DNA of 49,130 nt from JBPYFK01 sp051984675 (lineage in GTDB: Bacteria > Actinomycetota > Actinomycetes > Mycobacteriales > Pseudonocardiaceae): positions 1 to 49,130 of the forward strand of contig JBPYFK010000179.1 in the NCBI GenBank assembly GCA_051984675.1, given 5' to 3'. The translations under genes and the position numbers were made by a program. Shown one piece after another: positions 1 to 8,286 of the stretch. Numbering within the stretch: position 1 is the first letter of the stretch; each line of letters starts with the position of its first letter. Below the pieces are notes generated by a model, which saw nothing but the letters and a program-made list of their open reading frames with translations, did not search any database and was not told where the DNA came from.

Positions 1-328
1 GCTGCGCCTGTGCCACCCGCTCGGCGGCCTCGGTACTGACGTCGAGGGGCTTTTCCACGACAACGTGCTTGCCCGCCTCCAGCGCGGCGATCGCCACGTC
101 GGCATGCAGCCCGCTCGGCGTGCACACCGCCACCGCATCCACATCCACCCGGGACAGCGCCTCGGCCAGGGAGGTGGTGTGCTCGGCGCCGTACTCGAGC
201 GCTAGCTTCTCGGCCCGCTCGGGAAGCTCGTCGACGGCGAGAACCAGTTGGGCTCGCTTTCCCAGCCCTGTGATCGAGGTCGCGTGCTTTCGTCCGATGA
301 CACCGCAGCCGATCACGGCGAAACGCAT
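1..328 (-). CDS. Gfo/Idh/MocA-family NAD(P)-dependent oxidoreductase, partial (N-terminal part)
   Basis: The gene starts at the ATG at 326-328 on the minus strand and runs out of the window, so only about 109 N-terminal residues are visible. The Rossmann nucleotide-binding motif GCGVIG lies at residues 7-12, and the family EKPL motif, whose lysine is catalytic in relatives, lies near residue 94. Members oxidise or reduce sugars, inositols or sugar acids with NAD(P). It is the last visible gene of a leftward operon, 17 nt after the TIM-barrel isomerase gene, so a role in catabolism of the sugar imported by the adjacent ABC transporter is inferred. Substrate cannot be told from this fragment. 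Confidence 0.9.
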   Translation of the reverse strand, partial: MRFAVIGCGVIGRKHATSITGLGKRAQLVLAVDELPERAEKLALEYGAEHTTSLAEALSRVDVDAVAVCTPSGLHADVAIAALEAGKHVVVEKPLDVSTEAAERVAQAQ

Positions 329-345
329 GCTGCTGTTACTCCCCT

Positions 346-1176
346 TCACCGGTAGTCAATCCCTTCCTCGACCAGCACCCGGGTGAACGCCCGGTGTGCG
401 ACACGGAAAAGGTCCGCGCCACTGAAACCACCCATGGGCCCGGCCGCCGCCAGATGCGGCTCCAACGAGAAAAACCCGTCAAACCCGTCCGCACGCAGCG
501 CCTGGATTGTCGCGCGTACTTCGCCGTCACCCTCGCCGGCCGGGACCACCTCGCCGGTGGCCAGGTGAGCATCCTTGATCTGGATGTAGGCACCCAGGTG
601 GGGGCGCAGCATCGCGTAGCCGTCACTGTGTGGACGATATCCACATTGGACGAAGTTGGCCGCGTCCCAGGTCAACCGCAGTTGCCGCGAACCGACCGAC
701 TGCACAATATCCAGGCAACGCTCGGGGCTGTCGCCGTAAATATTCTTTTCATTCTCATGCAACAACACGACATCGTGGCCCTGAGCCGCGTCAGCGAGGG
801 CGGTCATCCGGCGCAGCACCTCATCCCGATATGTTCCCGGATCATCGCCTTTGGGGATAAAGAAGGAGAACAAGCGGATGTAGGGAGCTTCGAAGACACG
901 AGCAACATGCAGGGCCCGATCGAACCGACGGAGATGCTCCTCGAAGTCGTCGTGAATGCTGATCTTCCCGATGGGTGAGCCGACCGAGGACATCCGCAGA
1001 CCGTGTTCGTTTAAGGTTTTGCGCACCCGTTCGATCTGGTCATCCTCCAGATCCAGCACGTTGGTGCCCCAGGCGCTGCGAAATTCGATAGAGCCCATGC
1101 CGAGCTCGTTCAGCACGCGGCACTGTTCGTCGAAGTCGGCTGAGATTTCATCGGCAAATCCAGACAGAGTCCACAT
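346..1176 (-). CDS. Sugar phosphate isomerase/epimerase family protein (xylose-isomerase-like TIM barrel)
   Basis: The 276-residue protein has the AP-endonuclease-2/xylose-isomerase-like TIM-barrel pattern: LLHENEK near residue 145, LTWDAANF near 175, IQIKDAH near 200 and SLEPH near 240 supply the Glu/Asp/His metal ligands expected in the family. Three ATGs lie close together at 1194, 1185 and 1176. A GGAGG sits directly before the 1185 ATG but about 10 nt before the 1176 ATG, so the latter is chosen (MWTLSGFADE). It probably interconverts a keto-sugar or inositol-type compound; the exact substrate is not readable. It lies between the second permease and the Gfo/Idh/MocA gene in one leftward operon. 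Confidence 0.85.
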   Translation of the reverse strand: MWTLSGFADEISADFDEQCRVLNELGMGSIEFRSAWGTNVLDLEDDQIERVRKTLNEHGLRMSSVGSPIGKISIHDDFEEHLRRFDRALHVARVFEAPYIRLFSFFIPKGDDPGTYRDEVLRRMTALADAAQGHDVVLLHENEKNIYGDSPERCLDIVQSVGSRQLRLTWDAANFVQCGYRPHSDGYAMLRPHLGAYIQIKDAHLATGEVVPAGEGDGEVRATIQALRADGFDGFFSLEPHLAAAGPMGGFSGADLFRVAHRAFTRVLVEEGIDYR

Positions 1177-1291
1177 CAGACGCATTCCTCCATGACTGAC
1201 AAACGTCGTCAGGCGTGGCGTGCCACGCACTAGTTCTTTTCTGGCACGCGGGCGCCGTCGTGCGCCCAAGAGACCGGTTACGCGACACGCG

Positions 1292-2170
1292 CTAACCTTT
1301 CTCGCCGCCAGCGGTCAGACCGCTGACGAGATACCGCTGGAACGCTAAATACAGGGCGACGATCGGCACCGAACACACGACGGACGCGCCCATCAGCTGC
1401 CCGTATAGCGGTAGTGCGCCTCCTTCGATGTTCTGCCCGAAGACCTGCAGCTCCATCGCGGCGGTCCGGGTCTCCGGGTGGGTCAGAACACTGGCGAACA
1501 CTACGTCGTTCCACCCGACCAGGAAGGAGAACACCAGAGCGACCACCATACCCGGCCAGGCCAGCGGCACCACGATCCGCCACAGCGTCCCGAAGCGCGT
1601 GAGCCCGTCGATCAGACCGGCCTCTTCCAGCGACTCCGGAATCTTGCGCAGATAGGTGACCATGATCCAAGTCGCCAGTGGCAACGCGAACGTCAGATAC
1701 GTTGCCACCAGCGCGACCCGGGTACCGACCAGCGGCAGCCCCAGGTAGGTGCCTGTCGAGGAAAACACCATGAACAGCGGCAGCAGCAGGGCCACGTGAG
1801 GGACGGACTGCAACGTCACCAGGCTCGCCAGATAGGGCCGCCGCCCGACGAAGGTGAACCGGGTCAGGCAGTAGGCCGCCCCCACCGCGAACACGGTCGC
1901 GATCACCGCGGCCGACAGGGCCGCGATGACGCTGTTGAGCAGTCCCGTCCCCAGGGAGACCGTGCTCCACATGTTCACATAGTTGTCGAAGGCGAAATGG
2001 CTCGGCCACAACGTTCCACCGGCCACCTCCGTATCCGGTGTCACCGACATCAGCGCCATGTACAACACCGGCACCATGGCGAAGACCGTGATCAGGCAGA
2101 TCGCCACGGTGTTCAGGCTCCGGGGAAGGACCGCCTGCGGATCGCGTGCGCGCGAGCGGGCAGTAGTCAT
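1292..2170 (-). CDS. Carbohydrate ABC transporter permease (MalG/UgpE type)
   Basis: The 292-residue protein has about six membrane segments and the cytoplasmic EAA loop (EEAGLIDGLTRFGTLWRIV, near residues 192-210) that contacts the ATPase in MalG-type permeases. The start ATG at 2168-2170 has a strong AGGAGG eight bases upstream, inside the end of the upstream permease gene, with only 3 nt between the two genes, so translation is likely coupled. It forms a heterodimer with the product of the gene just upstream. No ATPase gene is present in the operon, so the importer probably uses a shared MsiK-like ATPase encoded elsewhere, as is known for many actinomycete sugar importers (inference). Confidence 0.93.
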   Translation of the reverse strand: MTTARSRARDPQAVLPRSLNTVAICLITVFAMVPVLYMALMSVTPDTEVAGGTLWPSHFAFDNYVNMWSTVSLGTGLLNSVIAALSAAVIATVFAVGAAYCLTRFTFVGRRPYLASLVTLQSVPHVALLLPLFMVFSSTGTYLGLPLVGTRVALVATYLTFALPLATWIMVTYLRKIPESLEEAGLIDGLTRFGTLWRIVVPLAWPGMVVALVFSFLVGWNDVVFASVLTHPETRTAAMELQVFGQNIEGGALPLYGQLMGASVVCSVPIVALYLAFQRYLVSGLTAGGEKG

Positions 2171-2173
2171 GTC

Positions 2174-3136
2174 TCACGCCTCCTGGGGTCGCGCATCCAG
2201 GCGGACACTGCGCAGGTAGATCACGGCAGGGACGGCCAGGATGACCAGCGCGAGAACCGACATCGCGGCCCCCAACCCGAACCGGAACACCTGGAACGAC
2301 GTTTGATAGATGTTGATCGGCAGGATGTTCACCGCCTCCGGCGCCGGAGTGCCGAACAGCACGAACGGCAGGGTGAAGTTGTTGAAGTGCAGCAGGGTGG
2401 ACAGCAGCAGAGCGAGGCTCAACGGTCCGCGCAGCTGGGGCAGGACCACGTAGCGGATCTTCTGCCACCAGCTCACACCGTCCACATCGGCCGCTTCGTA
2501 GAGCTCATCGGGGATCGTCTGCAGCCCCGCGAGGGTCATCAGGTAGATGAACGCCCAGGACGCCCACACGTCCACCGCGATCAGTACCCAGAAGCTCACC
2601 GACCCGATCAGCCACTCGTTGCTGCCACTGAACCCGACGTCACGCAGCAGTTTGTTGACCGCCCCGTCCGGTTGCAGCAGCACCCGCCACAACGAGCCAC
2701 TGACGAACTGCGGGATCACGTACGGAATCAGGTAGACCGACCGCAGCAGACCACGGGCGGGCACCCGGCCGTTGACCGTCAGCGCCGCCACGATGCCGAT
2801 CGGCGCGGCCAGCACCGTGGTGGCCACGGCGAACGACACGCTTAGCCACAGCGAGCGGGGCATCGACGAGGTCGTCAGAGCCTCGCCGAAGTTCGCCAAC
2901 CCGGCAAGCGGAGCGTGCACCCAGTCCCGCAGCGAGTATTGGTCTAGGTCCAGAAAACCCATCCATACCGCCAGCGCGAGGGGCACCCCGATGACCAGCA
3001 CCAGCAGCGCGAGCCCCGGCAGCATCAGCCACAGCGGACGCCGTTCCCTCGGTCGCTGGCTACTCGGGCGACGCCCGCCCGGCGCTGCTGACTTGCGTCC
3101 CTTGGTGCCGGTGCGCGTGATGGTCGGCTGCGCCAT
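2174..3136 (-). CDS. Sugar ABC transporter permease (MalF/UgpA type)
   Basis: The 320-residue protein has a basic, Pro/Arg-rich cytoplasmic N-terminus of about 35 residues, six predicted membrane helices beginning at LWLMLPGLALLVLVIG, and an EAA loop (EAADVDGVSWWQKIRYVVLP near residues 218-237). The ATG at 3134-3136 is chosen because it follows the stop of the binding-protein gene by one base (TGACATG arrangement), which implies coupling; an earlier in-frame ATG would overlap that gene by 70 bases. It pairs with the MalG-type permease downstream to form the membrane channel of a sugar importer. Confidence 0.93.
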   Translation of the reverse strand: MAQPTITRTGTKGRKSAAPGGRRPSSQRPRERRPLWLMLPGLALLVLVIGVPLALAVWMGFLDLDQYSLRDWVHAPLAGLANFGEALTTSSMPRSLWLSVSFAVATTVLAAPIGIVAALTVNGRVPARGLLRSVYLIPYVIPQFVSGSLWRVLLQPDGAVNKLLRDVGFSGSNEWLIGSVSFWVLIAVDVWASWAFIYLMTLAGLQTIPDELYEAADVDGVSWWQKIRYVVLPQLRGPLSLALLLSTLLHFNNFTLPFVLFGTPAPEAVNILPINIYQTSFQVFRFGLGAAMSVLALVILAVPAVIYLRSVRLDARPQEA

Positions 3137-3137
3137 G

Positions 3138-4490
3138 TCAGTGTCCGTGCCGGTCAAGGGAGGACTGAACCTTCTGGTTTGCCTGCGCCAGCAGTTGCTG
3201 CACGGCACCCGGGTCGTAGCTGCCGGCGGCCAGCGCGGGAAGCGACTGCGTGACGACGTTGGTCAGCCCGAGCTGCACATCCGACCACGCGCCGGTGAAC
3301 GAGGTGGCTACCGACGTTTTTTCCGCTTCCACGAACGGAGCGATCTGCGGTTGCGCCGCGGCTTGCTGTTGGGCGGCTTGGGCGTTGGCCGGCAGGTCAC
3401 CGATGGTTTGTGCGTAGAAGCTCTGCTCTTCGGGGCTGGTGACCAGGTTGATGTAGTCCAGCGCGAGGTCCTTGTTCTTGGTGTAGCTGGCAACCGCGAC
3501 GTCATCGCCGGAGACGATGGACCCGGCGGGCTGCCCTCCTGGAGGCCGGCTCGTCGCACCCGGTGGCACCAGCGGCATCGGAGCGAACGCGTACTGCCCC
3601 TTGACGGCCGACTTCTCCAACGTGGGCACCACAGTGGGCGCGATCATGGGCAGCATCGCTGCCTTGCCGTTGGCGAAAGCCGCCAACGCGTCGGTGTCCT
3701 TCCAGCCCACCGCCTTGGGGTCAGCGATGTGATCCTTGGTGAGCAAGTCCAGGAAGGACTTCGCCGCCGCGTTAACCTGTGGGCTGTCGAGCTCCGCCTT
3801 CTTGAAATCGTCGCTGAGCAGGCGCCCGCCGCTTTGCAGCGCGAACATCCAGATGTACTTCCACGGGGAAAACGGATCGGCATACGCCAGGGAGGTCCCG
3901 TAGACGCCGGAGTCGGGATTGGTCAGGCGTTGCGCGTCGGCGACGAACTCGTCCCACGTCTTCGGCGGCGAGGTGATGCCCGCAGCCTGGAACATCGCGG
4001 TGTTGTAGACCATCCCGTACGGCCGCGTGGACAGCGGCACCCCGATCTGGTGTTGCGGATCGGGGCCGGATATGCCCAGCGACTGCGGTACGAACCGATC
4101 GCGGCCACCGATCTTCTGCCAGTCCGCGTCGCTGAGCACCTGGAAGCCCCGCGTCGCGTACGCGACCGGCGTGAACGTGGTCCCGAGCTGATACACGTCC
4201 GGGCCATCGCTGCTGACCATCGACGTCTGCAGCTTCGTCTGCTCCTCGGACGAGCTCGCGTAGGTCTCGAAGGTGATATCCGCCCCGGTTTTGGCCTTGA
4301 ATTCCTGCTGAATGCGCTGCTCCCAGGCGCGCTGCTCCGCGGGGTGCTGCGGGATGCGGCCCACCAGGACGTGCAACTGCTTGCCGCCGCTTCCGCTCCC
4401 GCCGCCGCAGGCGGCCAGCCCGGTCATCGCCATCGAAATCGCTAAGCCGGCGACGAGGCAACGTCTGCCTCGAGCTCTGCGTCGCTGCAT
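3138..4490 (-). CDS. Extracellular sugar-binding lipoprotein of ABC importer
   Basis: The 450-residue protein begins with a twin-arginine-rich basic stretch (MQRRRARGRR), a hydrophobic core and the lipobox LAAC followed by Gly/Ser linker residues, so it is a lipid-anchored solute-binding protein of the family-1 (MalE/UgpB) type. Later stretches such as MIAPTVVPTLEKSAVKG and ALDYINLVTSPEEQSFYA are typical of this family. The ATG at 4488-4490 is preceded at 6 nt by AAGGGAG, better than an upstream ATG at 4523. It is the first gene of the leftward import and catabolism operon and faces a divergent LacI gene; a LacI-type operator lies about 105 nt upstream of its start. Confidence 0.94.
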   Translation of the reverse strand: MQRRRARGRRCLVAGLAISMAMTGLAACGGGSGSGGKQLHVLVGRIPQHPAEQRAWEQRIQQEFKAKTGADITFETYASSSEEQTKLQTSMVSSDGPDVYQLGTTFTPVAYATRGFQVLSDADWQKIGGRDRFVPQSLGISGPDPQHQIGVPLSTRPYGMVYNTAMFQAAGITSPPKTWDEFVADAQRLTNPDSGVYGTSLAYADPFSPWKYIWMFALQSGGRLLSDDFKKAELDSPQVNAAAKSFLDLLTKDHIADPKAVGWKDTDALAAFANGKAAMLPMIAPTVVPTLEKSAVKGQYAFAPMPLVPPGATSRPPGGQPAGSIVSGDDVAVASYTKNKDLALDYINLVTSPEEQSFYAQTIGDLPANAQAAQQQAAAQPQIAPFVEAEKTSVATSFTGAWSDVQLGLTNVVTQSLPALAAGSYDPGAVQQLLAQANQKVQSSLDRHGH

Positions 4491-4592
4491 GTCCAACTCC
4501 CTTGTCGGCTCCCATACGGCCACCCACGCCGCAGCGTGTGGCGCTGCTCACTCGGTCGTGTCACGGCACTCTAAGGACCGACACAGAGAAAA

Positions 4593-4604
4593 GCAACCGG
4601 TTGC
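4593..4604. promoter_or_regulatory. LacI-type operator between divergent ABC operon and lacI/uxaC
   Basis: A perfect 12-bp palindrome GCAACCGGTTGC with the central CG that is typical of LacI-family operators. It lies in the 169-bp divergent region, 103 nt from the binding-protein start and 56 nt from the LacI start, so it could control both arms. Binding by the adjacent LacI protein is inferred. Confidence 0.8.
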
Positions 4605-4659
4605 CATGATTGCCGTGACCGAGTAGAACAGGACGCAATTAACGGAGGGAGAGCGCAAG

Positions 4660-5712
4660 GTGGCAGACGTTGACCCGGCATCCACTGCGGTGCCGCTACG
4701 CGGCAACCGACGGCAACACGCTGCTGGCCAGGTCACGATTCACGACGTCGCCCGCGAAGCGGGCGTCGCAGCTTCCACTGTCTCGCGCGCCTTCAGCAAG
4801 CCGCAGCGGGTGAACGCGCAAACCCGCCAGCACATCTACGCGGTAGCGGAGAATCTCGGTTACCGCCCGAACCCCCTGGCCCGAGCGCTGCCGTCCGGCC
4901 GCACCACCACGCTGGGACTGCTCGTCCCCGACATCACCAACCCGTTCTTCTTCGACGTCATCCGGGGCGCGGAACGGCAGGCCAGCGCCGCGGGCTACAC
5001 CCTCATCCTCAGCGACACCGAAGAGTCCCCGGACGTCGAGGCGCGCACCATCGCCCGCCTCGGCCGGTCCGTGGACGGCTTCGTGCTCGCCTCCTCGCGG
5101 TTGACGTCCGCGCAGATCCGCGAGTTGGCCGCGGACAACGTTCTCGCGCTGATCAACCGCGAGGTGGAGGGCGTCCCGGGCGCGATCGCGGACAACACCG
5201 ACAGCACGCGCCAGGTGGTCGAACACCTCGTCTCACTAGGCCATCGACGGATCGCCTACCTCGGCGGGCCACGAGCGTCGTGGTCCAACACCCAACGGTG
5301 GGAGGCGCTGCAAGCCTCGGCCCAGCAGCAGGAAGTGGAACTCACCCAACTCGGCCCGTTCCCGCCAGCCGTGGTCGGCGGCGCCGCCGCCGCCGACGTC
5401 GCCATCGGGCAGGGCGTCACGGCCGTGGTCGCGTTCAACGCTCTGCTCGCCATCGGCACCCTGCGGCGCTTCGCCGAACGCGGCAAGCAGGTGCCGGGCG
5501 ACATCAGCGTCGTCGCCTACGACGACATCTTCGGCGCGGACTTCTGCTCGCCGCCGCTGACCACCGTCGCCGCCCCGATCCAGGACGCCGGGCGGGCTGC
5601 CGTCGACCTGTTGCTCGGCCAGCTCAGCACGCCCAACGGTGAGGGTCGGCGCACCGTCGTTCTTCCCTCCTACCTGCACATCCGCGAGTCGACCGGCCCA
5701 GCACCGGAATAG
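4660..5712 (+). CDS. LacI-family transcriptional regulator
   Basis: The GTG at 4660 has a GGAGGGAG ribosome site about 8 nt upstream. The 350-residue protein carries a LacI helix-turn-helix at about residues 25-50 (TIHDVAREAGVAASTVSRAF), the hinge region RPNPLARAL, and a periplasmic-binding-like effector domain starting LGLLVPDITNPFFFDVIRGAE and ending with the usual TTVAAPIQDAGRAAVDLLL. It likely represses the divergent ABC operon and perhaps its own gene and the downstream uxaC through the palindrome at 4593-4604. The inducer is unknown; linkage to uxaC suggests a uronate or a derived sugar acid (inference). Confidence 0.94.
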   Translation: MADVDPASTAVPLRGNRRQHAAGQVTIHDVAREAGVAASTVSRAFSKPQRVNAQTRQHIYAVAENLGYRPNPLARALPSGRTTTLGLLVPDITNPFFFDVIRGAERQASAAGYTLILSDTEESPDVEARTIARLGRSVDGFVLASSRLTSAQIRELAADNVLALINREVEGVPGAIADNTDSTRQVVEHLVSLGHRRIAYLGGPRASWSNTQRWEALQASAQQQEVELTQLGPFPPAVVGGAAAADVAIGQGVTAVVAFNALLAIGTLRRFAERGKQVPGDISVVAYDDIFGADFCSPPLTTVAAPIQDAGRAAVDLLLGQLSTPNGEGRRTVVLPSYLHIRESTGPAPE

Positions 5713-5776
5713 GTCGTCGTCGCACCCGAACCCGACCACTCGAACCGCCCCATTCACATCACCAGGGAGCGAGCAC

Positions 5777-7195
5777 ATGGACAAGATCGAGCTGCACCCG
5801 GACCGCCTCTTCCCTGTCGAGCCGACAGTTCGTAGCCTGGCCCGCCGCCTCTACGAGGAGGTCCGCGGCCTGCCCATCGTCTCCGCCCACGGGCACGTCG
5901 ACCCCGCCCTCCTCGCCACCGACGCGCCGTTCGCTGACCCGGCGTCGCTGCTGGTCACACCGGATCACTACGTCACCAGAATGCTGCACGCGCACGGCGT
6001 GGACCTCGCCCGTCTGGGACTCACCCGGCACGGCGGTGCCAGCGATCCCGCGTCGCCGCGCGAAGTCTGGCGACTGCTGTGTGAGCATTGGTGGGCGTTT
6101 CGAGGGACTCCTTCGCGCTACTGGATCGAGGCCGAACTCGCCGACGTATTCGGGATCAACACCCGGCCGGCCCCCCATACCGCCGACGCGCTCTATGACG
6201 AACTCACCGAGAAGCTCGCGACGCCGCGGTTCCGACCGCGAGCGCTGTTCCGGCGCTTCGGAGTCGAGGTGCTGGCGACCACCGACGATCCCTGCAGCGA
6301 CCTCGGCGCACACCGCCAACTCGCCGCTGACCCGGAGTGGACCGGTCGCGTCATCCCCACCTTCCGCCCGGACGCCTACCTGGACCCGACGCGTGACGAC
6401 TGGCGGCAGCGCGTCACCGACCTGGGGCGGGTGGCCGACATCGACACCGGTCACTACGACGGCTACCTCGCCGCGCTCCAGGACCGGCGTGCTTACTTCG
6501 CCCAACACGGTGCGACGGCGACCGACCACGGCCCCGCCGATCCCGGTACCGAGCCGTTGGCACCGACCGACGCACACCGCATCTACGCAGCCGCCCTCGC
6601 AGGGACGGCGACGCCGGAAGAGTGCACCGCGTTCCGCCGACACATGCTCACGGAGATGGCACGAATGTCCTGCGAGGACGGTCTGGTGATGCAGCTCCAC
6701 CCCGCGGTGCTCCGCAACCACCACACCCCCACGTGGACGTCCTTCGGCCCCGACACAGGCCATGACATCCCGGTAGCCGCCGAATTCACGCGATCCCTAC
6801 GGCCGCTGCTTGAACGCTACGGCACGCACCCCCGTTTCCGCCTCGTCCTGTTCACCGTCGATGAAACGACGTGGTCGCGCGAACTCGCTCCGCTGGCCGG
6901 GTTCTACCCGTCGGTGTTCGTCGGCGTCCCCTGGTGGTTCCTGGACACCCCGCAAGCGATCATCCGCTTCCGCGAAGCGGTGACCGACACCGCCGGCTTC
7001 TACAAGACCTCCGGTTTCGTCGACGACACCAGGGCGTTCTGCTCCATCCCGGTTCGGCACGACATGGCGCGCCGCCTGGACTGCGCCTACCTCGCGGGAC
7101 TCGTGGCCCAGCACGTCCTCTCCGAGCACGAGGCACAGCAAGTCGCGCACGACCTCACGTACCACCTGCCCCGGAACGTCTTCCAGCTTCCCTGA
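5777..7195 (+). CDS. uxaC: Glucuronate isomerase
   Basis: The 472-residue protein is close to the usual ~470 residues of UxaC, an amidohydrolase-superfamily enzyme that converts D-glucuronate to D-fructuronate (and D-galacturonate to D-tagaturonate). Visible family signatures are the N-terminal metal-binding HGHVDP near residue 36, TTDDPCSDL near 168, MQLHPAVLRNH near 305, the SGFVDDTRAFCSIPVRHD block near 410-427 and the C-terminal HDLTYHLPRNVFQLP. The ATG at 5777 has AGGGAG 7 nt upstream; the open frame extends upstream but overlaps lacI. It lies 64 nt behind the LacI gene, probably in one transcript. A KDG-kinase-like fragment at the far right of the window could be a later step of the same route. 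Confidence 0.93.
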   Translation: MDKIELHPDRLFPVEPTVRSLARRLYEEVRGLPIVSAHGHVDPALLATDAPFADPASLLVTPDHYVTRMLHAHGVDLARLGLTRHGGASDPASPREVWRLLCEHWWAFRGTPSRYWIEAELADVFGINTRPAPHTADALYDELTEKLATPRFRPRALFRRFGVEVLATTDDPCSDLGAHRQLAADPEWTGRVIPTFRPDAYLDPTRDDWRQRVTDLGRVADIDTGHYDGYLAALQDRRAYFAQHGATATDHGPADPGTEPLAPTDAHRIYAAALAGTATPEECTAFRRHMLTEMARMSCEDGLVMQLHPAVLRNHHTPTWTSFGPDTGHDIPVAAEFTRSLRPLLERYGTHPRFRLVLFTVDETTWSRELAPLAGFYPSVFVGVPWWFLDTPQAIIRFREAVTDTAGFYKTSGFVDDTRAFCSIPVRHDMARRLDCAYLAGLVAQHVLSEHEAQQVAHDLTYHLPRNVFQLP

Positions 7196-7283
7196 GTTCG
7201 CCCTTCGTGCGGGGCTGATTCGTCGGCGTTGGGCCGATAACCGCGGCCGGAGCCGCTCGGCGGGAATAACCCTGGCGCACAGC

Positions 7284-7730
7284 GTGTTGATCGTGGGCGT
7301 GGCAGACGAGAGCGTAGAACTCAGCCCCGTTGACTGGGTGCAGGGCCAAACGAGGAAGATCCTTGAGACCGGGACGACCGAGGGCATCGAGATCCTCGGG
7401 TCGCCGATCGTGCTGTTGAAGCTGCGCGGCGCGAAGACCGGCAAGCTGCGCTACACCCCGGTGATGCGGGTGGAACACAACGGCAGTTACGTCGTCGTCG
7501 CGTCCAAAGGCGGCGCCCCTGAGCACCCCGCCTGGTACTACAACATCAAGGCACACCCGGAGCTCGCGCTGCAGGACGGGACCGTGACCAAGGACTACGT
7601 CGCACGCGAGGTCGAAGGCCCTGAGCGGGCCGAGTGGTGGGAGCGCGCAGTGGCGGCGTACCCGTCCTACGCCGAGTACCAGGAGAAGACCGACAGACAG
7701 ATCCCGGTGTTCGTGCTCGACCCGAAGTGA
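7284..7730 (+). CDS. Nitroreductase/deazaflavin-dependent oxidoreductase family protein (Ddn/FDOR-A like)
   Basis: The protein of up to 148 residues shows the pattern of the F420-binding split-barrel FDOR-A group (Ddn relatives): ILGSPIVLLKLRGAKTGKLR, then VVVASKGGAPEHPAWYYNI followed by HPELALQDG, and a C-terminal WERAVAAYPSYAEYQEKTDR. Such proteins bind the deazaflavin F420 and reduce varied small molecules. The start is uncertain: GTG at 7284 and GTG at 7299 are both in frame and neither has a clear ribosome site; the later one (MADESVEL) fits family length better. It stands alone between uxaC and the YggT gene. Confidence 0.87.
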   Translation: MLIVGVADESVELSPVDWVQGQTRKILETGTTEGIEILGSPIVLLKLRGAKTGKLRYTPVMRVEHNGSYVVVASKGGAPEHPAWYYNIKAHPELALQDGTVTKDYVAREVEGPERAEWWERAVAAYPSYAEYQEKTDRQIPVFVLDPK

Positions 7731-7749
7731 CGACCTGATAGTCGGCTGA

Positions 7750-7798
7750 GAACACGGCGACGGGGCGAACACGGCGACGGGGGAACACGGCGACGGGG
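7750..7798. repeat. Three tandem copies of a 16-bp G-rich unit
   Basis: The unit GAACACGGCGACGGGG occurs at 7750-7765, 7767-7782 and 7783-7798, with one extra base after the first copy. It lies just after the stop of the FDOR gene and before the YggT gene, in a non-coding gap. Each copy holds a G4 run at its end. Function not evident; it may be a slippage product. Confidence 0.85.
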
Positions 7799-7858
7799 GC
7801 ACTTCCGCCGTGGCTGTCACGTTGGTAGAACTAGACGGCCATCACGGAGGTGTTCCCC

Positions 7859-8134
7859 ATGAGCCTCATCGGAGCCCTGCTCGGGTACGCTTTGACGGCG
7901 TTCGTATTGCTGCTGATTGTGCGGCTGGTGCTGGACTGGGCGGGTGTGGTGGCGCAAAGCCCTCGATGGGTGAGCCGGGCCCGGACCCTGACCCATGCCG
8001 GCACGGAACCGGTGATCGCGCCGGTGCGGCGGGTACTGCGGCCGGTGCGTGCTGGCGGGATATCGATCGACCTGGCGTTCACGGTAGTATTCATCGCCGC
8101 GCTGATCCTGCGCTCGATCGCCTTCAGCCTGTAG
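7859..8134 (+). CDS. YggT family membrane protein
   Basis: A 91-residue protein with two hydrophobic helices (MSLIGALLGYALTAFVLLLI and LAFTVVFIAALILRSIAF) joined by a loop holding THAGTEPVIAPVRRVLRPV, which matches the YggT family. YggT proteins are small integral membrane proteins often near cell-division genes and of unclear function. The ATG at 7859 has GGAGG at 7846-7850, 8 nt before it. Unlike the usual actinobacterial YggT gene it is not next to sepF/divIVA here, so it is probably an extra paralogue. Confidence 0.88.
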   Translation: MSLIGALLGYALTAFVLLLIVRLVLDWAGVVAQSPRWVSRARTLTHAGTEPVIAPVRRVLRPVRAGGISIDLAFTVVFIAALILRSIAFSL

Positions 8135-8286
8135 CCGCGGCCTGGCGCGCGGCCAGCAGCTGACCCCCGCAGCCGGAGGAGTTCGCTCACTCCGCTGATC
8201 GATCGTGTCCCACGCGCCCGCAGCGCGACGATGCGATGATCGAATCTTGTTGGCGATCACGGGAACCATCAACCGGGGACGGTGCC

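Noticed and set aside
1478..2845. 455-codon plus-strand open frame over the permease genes
   Set aside because: Composition (Arg, Gln, His, Pro runs) is that of an antisense shadow; both permeases on the other strand have family motifs and ribosome sites.
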